A model generated the notes under the pieces. It made no database searches, had not been told where the DNA came from, and saw nothing but the letters and a program-made list of their open reading frames with translations. The translations under genes and the position numbers were made by a program. A stretch of DNA of 64,000 nucleotides from Zygaena filipendulae (lineage: Eukaryota; Arthropoda; Insecta; Lepidoptera; Zygaenidae). The stretch is from contig OU015663.1 in the NCBI GenBank assembly GCA_907165275.2, forward strand, positions 7,328,501 to 7,392,500. The letters run 5' to 3'. Position 1 is the stretch's first letter, and every line of letters begins with the position of its first letter. Shown here in pieces: positions 22,338-30,593 of this stretch.

Positions 22338-22398
22338 CTGAATTTGAAGGGAACACAAACGTAAACATAAATAACGCAATAAAACGTTGCCAAAGCAT
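22338..22398 (-). CDS. Signal-peptide exon of small secreted cysteine-rich peptide gene
   Basis: Minus-strand ATG at 22398 opens MLWQRFIALFMFTFVFPSNS, a typical short signal peptide with a positive charge, a hydrophobic core and a small-residue end. It is followed at once by a CAG|GTACTT donor leaving one base. That phase fits the exon at 3037-3212, the first downstream cysteine-rich exon I recognise on this strand. The joined product would be 78 residues including the signal peptide, with six cysteines in the mature part. The intron would be 19.1 kb. Intermediate exons cannot be excluded, and the donor is not a strong consensus. Confidence 0.55.
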
Positions 22399-22456
22399 TT
22401 TCAGAGTTCACTTGTTCACTTAAATTATTTTTTATTTACATTAACACCAAATATTT

Positions 22457-22472
22457 TACTTTCGCGAAAGTA
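22457..22472. promoter_or_regulatory. 16-bp perfect palindrome upstream of signal-peptide exon
   Basis: TACTTTCGCGAAAGTA lies about 60 bp upstream of the ATG at 22398. A related half, 'atactttcgctg', occurs near 22668. It could be a dimeric transcription factor site; inference only. Confidence 0.35.
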
Positions 22473-22825
22473 TTTATGGTCAATTAAATGTTTTTTTTGT
22501 TTTTGCCGCTAATTATACTAGGGTTAGGCCAGTTATGTGATTACGAGCTCTGTGGCCTTAGTACTGATGCCGAGCGAGCTGGCGCCTGACGCCCGCAGTC
22601 CGCACCACTCGCTGCACATTGCGTAAGTTGTCGATCGCCTTTGATACAAATATCGTTTGGCGGACACAAATACTTTCGCTGTAGTTTATTGCTTCAACGA
22701 TTACAACAAAATCAAAATAAACTGCCACCTTTCAGACGTAGCGTCCCTCGATAGTAAAATTTAGTGGTAGTAATTTCCAATGAACGAATTCATTTTTGGT
22801 GGTATATCAATATTCCTTACGCAAA
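22473..22825. other. Likely upstream region of the minus-strand peptide gene
   Basis: No coding region. A more GC-rich patch near 22540-22640 ('gccgagcgagctggcgcctg') is compatible with promoter sequence but carries no motif I can assign. Confidence 0.35.
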
Positions 22826-23638
22826 GGGTAAAACAGGATATAAGTAAGACTTCGCTGTCCGTCCGTTCGTCCGTCCATCCGTCTGTACGCTGTCACCAGA
22901 CTCATGAACTGTGATAGAAAGTTTAAATTTTCACACATGATGTAAATACATTATGTGTGAAAATTTATATTATTATTTATTTATATATGTTGCCACTGTA
23001 ACAACAAATACTAAAAACAGAATAAAATAAAAGGGGGCTCCCATACAGCAAATGTGATTTTTTTTTGCTCGTTTTTGCTCGATATTGATAACGGCAAGAG
23101 ATGCAGGTATAGGTACGCTTGAAATATTCACAGAATATTTAGTTACATATTCTCATTAAAAATAAATAATTAAATTAAAATAAAACAAATATTTAGCTCC
23201 AATACAACAGACATAATTGTTTCCGTTTTTATACAACGTGTTGATGAATTAATTGCAAACTAGAAAGTAGTTTGCTCAGAATCAACTAATATAGGTTATA
23301 TTTTTTAATTTTTACTAGCCCATGTCTAAATTATTTATAATACAATATTCGGCGCATTCGCCGCTCGCAGCAGGAAAATTCAAACCGGTAGGCGCGGGCG
23401 TAGCGCAATTGGAATTTCGTAGGTAGGTTACCTCCAAACTAATGTTGAATAACTTTTAAAGTATACATTTTTTCGACATAAAATATATTTAAATCATAAT
23501 TATAATTTTTTTTTTCGTAAATGGGGTAGGTAGGTATATCAGGTTTCAGTTAATTCATTAACACGTTGTATATATATTATAATGATACCTACGGAACCCA
23601 GCGTGCGCGAGTCCGACTCACACTTGGCCGGTTTTTCG
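22826..23638 (+). repeat. Decayed long interspersed repeat (GTCCGTCCGT..CACTTGGCCGG type)
   Basis: Begins 'gggtaaaacaggatataagt', then GTCCGTCC repeats, 'gttgccactgtaacaacaaa', 'aagggggctcccatacagca', and ends 'cgcgagtccgactcacactt' and GGCCGGTTTTT. I recall this order as a widespread lepidopteran repeat. The middle is diverged and partly replaced. Confidence 0.55.
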
Positions 23639-23723
23639 GTCAACGATAGCACTGGCCACTGCAACGTCGCAAAGTGGTCTTGTTCACTCTGAAACTTGAA
23701 AGTAAGGACCAAAGACATTAACG

Positions 23724-23939
23724 GCCGCACTCAGAGTCGACTTTAATGATTACTTAGTTAAGTATAGTTTTTTAAAACAAAACTGCCGGAGTCAGAGACG
23801 TTCAGTAAATTAATGTTAATTGGCATTTAATGAGATGTAACTTAATTAGTTAAATGCATTAAACTTGTCTGATTGCGACAGTTTTATTTATAAATCTATA
23901 CTTAACTAAGTAATCATTAAAGTCGACTCTGAGTGCGGC
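23724..23939. mobile_element. MITE with ~44-bp terminal inverted repeats
   Basis: Left end GCCGCACTCAGAGTCGACTT continuing through AATGATTACTTAGTTAAGTATAG; the right end at 23895-23939 is its complement. The word AAAGACATTAA occurs just outside both ends and may be a target duplication or flank. ~216 bp, non-coding. Confidence 0.7.
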
Positions 23940-24017
23940 GGTAAAAGACATTAAAAGAGATTTTAGTCCATAAGTCTATAGGATCATGATAAAAATGTTG
24001 CTGAAGTATTAATAATA

Positions 24018-24225
24018 CTAGCTGTTCCCCGCGGTTTCACCCGCGTTAATTTCGGAGTTCCCGCGGGAATTCCGGATTACAATATAGCCTATGTTACTCA
24101 GGGATAATTTAGCTTTCTAATGGTGAAAGAATTTTTGAAATCGGTCCAGTAACTTTTGAGTTAAATCGTAACAAACAAACAAAAAATCAAATCTTTCCTC
24201 TTTGGCTCTTTATAATATTAGTACC
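24018..24225 (-). mobile_element. Short Helitron, third subfamily
   Basis: The minus strand begins GGTACTAATATTATAAAGAG and ends with the complete CCGCGG hairpin and CTAG before T. Its interior words are shared with 8564-8775, 50635-50979 and 54109-54312. Confidence 0.7.
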
Positions 24226-24527
24226 TAAAACCTATAGATGTAGATACATATAAAATGTTTTATCCTGAATGACTGACTGACGGATCAACGCACAGCTTAT
24301 ACCGAACTTGGAGGGTGAAGAAAGCTACCTATATACTTTCAATCTGCGAAAACTATGCGAATGCTCACGGTGAAGTATAATGTTAATAAGATAGTTCATA
24401 GTATTATAATATTATCTGTGATAAAACTGAGATGATGATATTTAGAGCAGGTCACGGTCCGAAGACTCCGAAGAGAGTACCGGAGGTCTGCCTTGATGAT
24501 CAGCAGTTAGGATTATGGACAAATATC

Positions 24528-24670
24528 TTGGGCATGTGCTCACGGGGATTTGCGTGATGTGGACTTTGTGTGATGAACACAGAGTTTCACTTTCCAGTCT
24601 GGGCGTGTTTATATGAACACACTGCTGGTGGACTGAACAGACTGACTTGTTCCTTCTGGAGACACTGGGT
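24528..24670 (+). repeat. SINE body fragment
   Basis: 'gtggactttgtgtgatgaac' and 'tttcactttccagtctgggc' match, in the opposite orientation, the body of the tRNA-derived SINE at 27801-27945. The tRNA head is missing. Confidence 0.55.
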
Positions 24671-24774
24671 GGGCCTGGCTATAGGGATCCATAAATAAAA
24701 TTCGTTTATTGTTTTGGTAAATCTTTATACATAAAAAATATAAAAATAAAAATGCTATAAAAATAAATTGCTGT

Positions 24775-24943
24775 TAGGTAATTTGTCTCGCTAAAACTCG
24801 AGAATGGCTGGACCGATTTGGCCAATTTTGATCCTAAAATATTTGTGGAAGTTCAGGGAAGGTTTAAAAAGTAAATTAGGCTACTTTGGAGTTCCTACGG
24901 AAATTCCTAAACTCACGCGAGTGAAACCGCGGGGCAAAGCTAG
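24775..24943 (+). mobile_element. Helitron-like element, second subfamily (5' truncated)
   Basis: 'aagtaaattaggctactttg', the hairpin 'cgcgagtgaaaccgcgg' and CTAG|T at 24940-24943. It resembles the 3' part of 2580-2871. Confidence 0.55.
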
Positions 24944-25031
24944 TATGTAATAAATATCACGTTTGCTTGGTTTCTACGACACTTTATTTCGTCTGAGGAC
25001 ACAAGCTTATAGCTTAGCTTGGGAACGAGTA

Positions 25032-26165
25032 GGGTAAGGTGGTACACAGTGGTTAACTTTATTTTCTGATCCTTTTAATTCGGGTTCGGCTTATGTTAGA
25101 ATATTGTATTTGATACTAAATTGTAGCGAGTTTATCATAGTTTAAGAGTGTATGATTTTTTTTTTTAATAGTGTAATAATAATTTAGATACAAAAGTTTT
25201 TTTAAAAAATGGAAATTGATCCACTGTGTACCGTGAGGTTTCTACAGTGGCTCATCCTAAAGTACACTATGGATCATGTAGTACACAGTGAATAGTTAGG
25301 TGTTAGACCTCAAAAATTAAACAAACAATATACTTCACAAATCAGTTTTAATCGATCTTGAAAAAAAACTAACAAAATATAGCATCTTCTGCTAAACATA
25401 ACATCAATAAAATCTTCATCTTCATCATCAGTTCCACTTCTTCAAATGTTGCTTTCCGAAAGCAAATGAACGATTTACTTTAAAAAATACCCAAATCGCT
25501 ATCAAGATCCCATCATCAGATCTCGACTTGGTGGCAATGGGACCTAATTGGATCTAAACCCTTTCAAACAAAAAAAAAATCGAAATCGGACCAACTGTCT
25601 TCGAGTAATCGGTGAACATACATAAAAAAAAACACATACAATCGAATGCATAACCTCCTCCTTTTTGGAAGTCGGTTAAAAACAAATGACACAACCTTAA
25701 ATAAATAAGTACACAATGACTCATGATTCACTGTGAACCATAGTGGAATGATCCACTGTTAACGCAGTCGCCATTTTAAATTGAACATCACACTCACACT
25801 ACTATAACCTACATATTCAGAGACATTTTCGTGCAAAAACATTCTTGAATATGCCTACTATACGAATACTTTATAGAAAAAAGAAACATATCTAAGAAAA
25901 AATAGTTAGTGCAGTACAGTATCTTACCTTCAAATTGTTTTTTTTTTTTCGGCAAAAACAGAAAATAGTTTGTCACTACTACAATTCGTGTCGCGGACGC
26001 CGCGCAACTAGTGGTTATATACTCTTTGCGCGCAACTAGATTGAACACGTTCGCGCTACGAGAGCTACCGACGAGTGAAAGAGACGTGTGTATATCTCTG
26101 TTAGTTTGACGTAGAAAACTGGGGCGCCACTGTTCCTGCTATAACCACTGTGTACCACCTTACCC
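25032..26165. mobile_element. TA-flanked DNA element with GGGTAAGGTGG inverted ends
   Basis: The terminal repeats GGGTAAGGTGGTACACAGTG (plus GTTA) are inverted at the two ends and flanked by TA on both sides (25030-25031, 26166-26167). That is the Tc1/mariner superfamily signature. Sub-terminal words such as 'gatccactgtgtaccgtgag' and 'tgatccactgttaac' echo the ends. 1134 bp including a nested fold-back fragment at 25418-25681. No transposase motif was recognised, so it is a non-autonomous element. Confidence 0.75.
25418..25681 (+). repeat. Fold-back repeat fragment nested in the TA-flanked element
   Basis: 3' end of the AACCGACTTCC repeat, from 'catcatcagttccacttctt' to 'ctttttggaagtcggttaaa'. 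An internal stretch between 'atcgctat' and 'caagatccc' is deleted relative to other copies. Confidence 0.7.
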
Positions 26166-26308
26166 TACCTACTGAGTAGACCTCGCGCCTAGGTGTGTTG
26201 TGAACTCGTTGTGAAGTGGATTATTATTTTTTTGTTTTTAAACTGTTTTATTGTCTTATTAATTTGTTTAATTGATTTTTATGCCTGAAATAAAGAATTA
26301 TTATTAAA

Positions 26309-26634
26309 CTAGATGTACCCCGCGGTTTCATCCTCGTGAAAGGTTTTTATGTAATAACTTTTTTCCCGACATCCGATTTGAATGAAACTAAAGCCTATAT
26401 GTAGCGTCAGGCTAAGTTTAAACTACCTGTGAAAACCGCATGACACTCCTTTCAGTAGATTCGGAGATTATCGCGAACAGACAGACAGACAGACAGAATG
26501 ACAGAAAAGAATTTTAAAATCTCTTTTTCGGTGGTTGGTTACTCTTCTTTTATCGCCCCCTGTCAATTTTTCTTAAAAATATTCAATGTACAGAATCGCG
26601 GATTCTACTCATTTATTATTATAGTATACATAGA
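26309..26634 (-). mobile_element. Helitron-like element, fourth subfamily (~320 bp)
   Basis: The minus strand ends with the GC hairpin and CTAG. It contains a CAGACAGACAGACAGA tract and begins near 'tctatgtatactataataat'. Homologous to 28664-28983 and 39693-40001. Confidence 0.65.
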
Positions 26635-27240
26635 TAAGAAATACCCCTAAAAAAATCCTATCGCATTCATTTACCCCCTAAACGACACGTTTGGTTTTTG
26701 CCCAAAGCATGTAGATACCGAGCCGAGGTACAAAATATAGAGAAAAAATCCTTGAATTACAACAAAAATATTTGTATAATTAGAATTTTTGAATTTCAAA
26801 AGGAGACTGAATAAAAAATAGATTTGAAATAGCTTAAAAACGCATATCCATGCTTGCCGGCCTTGCCGCCATGTCATAAAAAGTTTTTTTTTTTTCTCTT
26901 CTTTTTGGACTCAATACTGAGTGTTATTTGCCACTTTCATTCTGTTCATTACTCAATGTCAATGAATGACGGAATGACCTCAGAAAGTCAGACGTCAGAA
27001 CATTAACAGATGATACATCTGTTTACGTTTACATGACCCGTTTTTATGACAAATAACTTATTTTCGCTATAGAATATGCGTAGAGTACTATAGCATTTTT
27101 CAACATTTTAGCAAAACCTTACGGGTCGGGATAGATCAGTTTTTTTTTTCAACCGTAGCTTGAAGTTAAAAACCGTACCTTCAGAAAGCTAACCGACCTT
27201 TTTGGGAAATCATACTGGCAACACTGCTCCCTAGTGAGAT
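26635..27240. other. No gene seen
   Basis: AT-rich, with oligo-T tracts; no supported exon or element. Confidence 0.35.
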
Positions 27241-27590
27241 ACGGGATTTACACTCACGTACGCGTGACGAGGCGAGCCACGCGGCGAGCCCCGAGCGACT
27301 GTTCACATTCGCACTTCGTCGTTCACCGCGTGCCTCGCCTCGTCGCTCGTGCCGCTCGCGTCCCCCGGAGCGGCTTTTTTTGTCACGAGTCAAAGAGACG
27401 AAAAAGGTGCAAGAAGCGCGGGGCGAGGGACGTAGCGCGAGTGTGAACTGACGCTCGGGGCTCGCCGCGTGGCTCGCCTCGTCACTTGCACCGCTCGCTT
27501 CCAGAGAGGTTTTTTCGTCACGACTCACGAGTCAAAGGACCTCGCGTCAAACACGAGCGTCGTGTTTACACTCGCGTTCTCGCTTCATTC
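27241..27590. repeat. GC-rich compound hairpin (MITE-like)
   Basis: CGAGGCGAGCCACGCGGCGA near 27270 is complemented by TCGCCGCGTGGCTCGCCTCG near 27461, with CCCGAGCG/CGCTCGGG extending the stem. 'tttacactc' and CTCGT words flank both sides. It is related to the tandem hairpins at 37073-37230. The frames inside are arginine-rich by composition only. Confidence 0.6.
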
Positions 27591-27800
27591 GGGTTTCAAA
27601 TTTGGGCCGCGATGGTTTTGTGCTTTTAAACTGCATAATGGATTGGTTGCAACTTGCAACAAGAAAAGTTTTGGTTTCTAGAATAATAATCACTTCACAA
27701 CACACAGATCAACTTGATCCCACAATAAGATATAAGCTTGTGTCGTGGAAACCAAGCAAACGTGGTATATACTACACATATTATTACATATATATTATAC

Positions 27801-27945
27801 TATAGATATATATATATATACACACCCAGACTGGAAAATGGAACTTTGTGTTCATCACACATAGTCCACCCCCACCGGGAATCGAACCCGGAACCTCTTG
27901 ATTAGCGGGCAGGCATGGTGACCATTGCGCCAATCGGGTCGTCAA
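27801..27945 (-). mobile_element. tRNA-derived SINE
   Basis: The minus-strand head has an A box (TGGCGCAATGGTCA, 27919-27932) and a B box (GGTTCGATTCC, 27878-27888) inside CCGGG-TTCGATT-CCCGG, a T-arm-like stem. The acceptor halves do not pair, so it is not a functional tRNA. The body continues 'tggactatgtgtgatgaaca', 'tccattttccagtctgggtg' and a TATATA tail. The body is shared with 24528-24670. Confidence 0.75.
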
Positions 27946-27947
27946 TA

Positions 27948-28564
27948 GGGTACTTGCATGAATTTTTCTTTTCTGCCTATTTTAAAGATATATGGCCAAC
28001 TTAAACAAAGCAAGAAAAAGAAAAAAAATATATGCATAAATTAATTAAATAGAGCGTTTCAAAGTTCCTACTTTAGACCTTACCGCCGAAACGCGGAATG
28101 ACGTCACTTGTTCAAAATTACGCCTTATTAATCTGTGATAGAAATGTCACTGTCGTATAGGAACATATGACACTGACAGACAGATAACTTCGATATCCAA
28201 AAGCGAAATTAAGGTTGAACTGTGTCGATTTACTTCCAAAAGTTCCAGTAAAGAATCGAAATGCATCTTACCGATGCATTAAAATGCAAGTAAAAAACTT
28301 CAGAAAATGGAAAATATGCGTTGACTGTATGCTTTTAGTTTCTTTTGCCTTCTTTGAAAGAGGTAAATGTTTCCTAAAAAAACAAAAGTGACGTCATGTG
28401 TCAAGCTTGACTGTGATTGGTGTTTCGTTGCAACGTTCCGCTTTACAAAATTAAAAGTTGAATATTTTAGAAACTATTGAAAATCTTTCACGATAACTCT
28501 TTTCTAAGGCTCTATTTTTGAAATATTGACACAATTTCTTATTATAAATTTTATGCAAGTACCC
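27948..28564. mobile_element. TA-flanked MITE with GGGTACTTGCAT ends
   Basis: The ends GGGTACTTGCAT..AATTT are inverted at the left and right, with TA on both sides (27946-27947 and 28565-28566), as for Tc1/mariner-type MITEs. 617 bp, non-coding. A second diverged copy lies in the last intron of the RPAC1 gene (56159-56766). Confidence 0.75.
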
Positions 28565-28663
28565 TATTATTTTAAAAGAAACCGATAATTTGGGATCCCA
28601 AACATAGATTCCACAAAAATAACCAAAAAGTAAACGTTATATGGACTAGATTTTATTAAGAAA

Positions 28664-28983
28664 CTAGCTGTGCCCCGCGGTTTCACCCGCGTGAAAAGTT
28701 TTTTTGTAACATCTTTTTTTTCCTGACATCCGATTTGAATAAAATAAAGTCTATATGTAGATCCAGGCTAAGCTTAATCTACCTGTGGAAACCGCATGAC
28801 AATCCGTTCAGTAGATTCGGAGATTATCGTGAACAGACAGACAGACAAACAGACAGACAGAAAAGATTTTTAAAAACCCTTTTTTTGTACTTTGTTACTC
28901 GACGTTTATCATCCCCTGTCAATTTTTGTTAAAAATATTCAATGTACAGAATCGCGGATTCTGCTCTTTTATTATAGTATAGA
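28664..28983 (-). mobile_element. Helitron-like element, fourth subfamily, complete
   Basis: Minus strand A|TCTATACTATAATAAAAGAG to hairpin CGCGGGTGAAACCGCGGGG and CTAG|T; contains a CAGACAGACAGACAAACAGA tract. 320 bp. Confidence 0.75.
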
Positions 28984-29382
28984 TAGATAGAAAGATATGT
29001 AGACCTCCAACCTTTCGACAGCATCTCCTGCGCAAAAAACAGTCGATGACACCCGGCGCAGGAGAAGATGATAGGTATTAACAATTTTCAAATAGTATTT
29101 AATTTTTTTTTTTTTATTTCGTTTGTATATTATTATTTCATTTACCTACCTGTTGAACAGATGCACACCGGATCAGCCTATTCTTATCTCTTTTCCTGTT
29201 GCGGATCTGCTGGAAGAAATTCCACATGGAATAAGCATGACCCTTGTACATGATTACCTTTATATTTTCTTTCCTTTTTTGTTGTCCTTGTGTGCATTAA
29301 TTGTTAAATAAATAAATAAATTTTATTTATTTTATTTTTGAAATTATTTATTTAATTTATTTATTTTATTAGCTATTATATT

Positions 29383-29500
29383 CTAGCGTTTCCCCGCGGT
29401 GTCATCCGCGTTAATTTCAAAGATCCTGCGGGAATTCCGGGATAAAAAGTACCCTATGTGTTACTCTGAATTGCTTCCACTTGAAGCATGATCAAAATAT
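29383..29500 (-). mobile_element. Helitron 3' fragment
   Basis: CTAG at 29383-29386 followed by 'tttccccgcggtgtcatccg', 'gcgggaattccgggataaaa' and 'agtaccctatgtg'. The 5' half is lost. Confidence 0.6.
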
Positions 29501-29814
29501 TAGCCTTAAATATATTATCTGTGCCTTAAATACATGCATTTAATTTTCGACGTTAACAAAATAATGTTTAACGACATCTCTTGATTATTTCAGGAATAAA
29601 TGGACGCAGATAAGCAATAACATGTTAACCCACAAAATTAAGTTATCTATTCAGAACGATTTATTGAGAGTTAGGGAACGTTTTTTAATTATCTGTTTAC
29701 CTTATTACATTGGTTATGTAACTAAATTTTGAACATAAAAAATGTTGACAGAAAATGGCGCTATCATTTTGAAAGACGATTTACTCAAAATTTCTCCATT
29801 GTGGGTTAACACAC
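29501..29814. other. Left flank of the BEL/Pao insertion
   Basis: No gene. GTTAACCCACAA (near 29623) and TTGTGGGTTAAC (near 29799) form an inverted pair, so this may be the remnant of a MITE into which the retrotransposon inserted. Confidence 0.35.
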
Positions 29815-30303
29815 TGTTGGATCCTTGTATTTATTTCTGTTGTGGGTAGATATAATTCACCACTAATTTTTGGTCACCTTCACTCTCGACGACGTCGGGA
29901 GTCCGTCGCCGTGCGCCGTACAGACAACACTCGAACGTTTCGTGTGCTGTGTCTCTCGTCATTTTCGTTATATCATCTTGCTAATACAACTAATTAGTAA
30001 TTCATCCATCAAGTAAACAATCTGAACTAGCCGTGCTATCGTGCCTGTGCAAAACCAAAGAGATCAAGACCCTCAATTTACCATCCTGCCGGTTCCACTG
30101 CAATACTCGCCTGCTTCTCTGACGCCGATTGCTTCTCGTTCGAGTTGACAGTGGATTAAAGGTTGGTGGTGCTTTCTCTCACAGCGATTTACATGCGAGG
30201 GTTCGATCTATTTCCCACTGAAATCTCATATCTATATTTAATTACAACTTATACAGTCCACTTCTTAATTTATGAACCAGCACCCTTTGTGCACAATCGC
30301 ACA
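29815..30303 (+). repeat. 5' LTR of BEL/Pao element
   Basis: 489 bp, TGTTGGATCC...CGCACA. No difference from the 3' LTR was found on reading through both. The LTR should contain promoter and polyadenylation signals; individual sites were not resolved. Confidence 0.93.
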
Positions 30304-30311
30304 AAGTTTTG

Positions 30312-30325
30312 TGGCCTTCGAGCCG
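30312..30325 (+). other. Candidate primer binding site (tRNA-Tyr-like)
   Basis: TGGCCTTCGAGCCG lies 8 nt after the LTR. It is complementary to a tRNA 3' end CGGCTCGAAGG-CCA. Insect tRNA-Tyr ends CGGCTCGAAGGACCA, so the match lacks only the discriminator base. Assignment by memory of tRNA sequence; moderate confidence. Confidence 0.5.
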
Positions 30326-30593
30326 TATCCTTGTTCCTTTTTAAATTTTAAAATCCTTATTTCAGTCCGTGACTAGAAATTAATATTTTTTCGTATGACG
30401 TTCATATGATTTAATATAAGTATATAGACGTTCTATGTACATATTATAGTAAAAAGTAATAACCTATTATATATTTACATCCCATCCCTATTAAAAGTAT
30501 ATTTTTGTCGTACATTTATATATTTTTTCTAACGGTTACTAACGGTTCCATTTTACAACCGTCGTACATTTTTTAACTACCTACCTTAAAATC

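Noticed and set aside
27241..27590. Arginine/serine-rich frames on both strands in the GC-rich hairpin
   Set aside because: Composition effect of a CpG-rich inverted repeat; frames exist on both strands and have no homology signal.
27860..27940. A tRNA gene on the minus strand
   Set aside because: A and B boxes and a T-arm are present, but the acceptor stem does not pair and the sequence continues into a SINE body seen elsewhere, so it is a SINE head.
30163..30351. 62- and 84-codon frames in the LTRs
   Set aside because: They lie inside the LTR and run into different flanks in the two copies; no evidence of translation.
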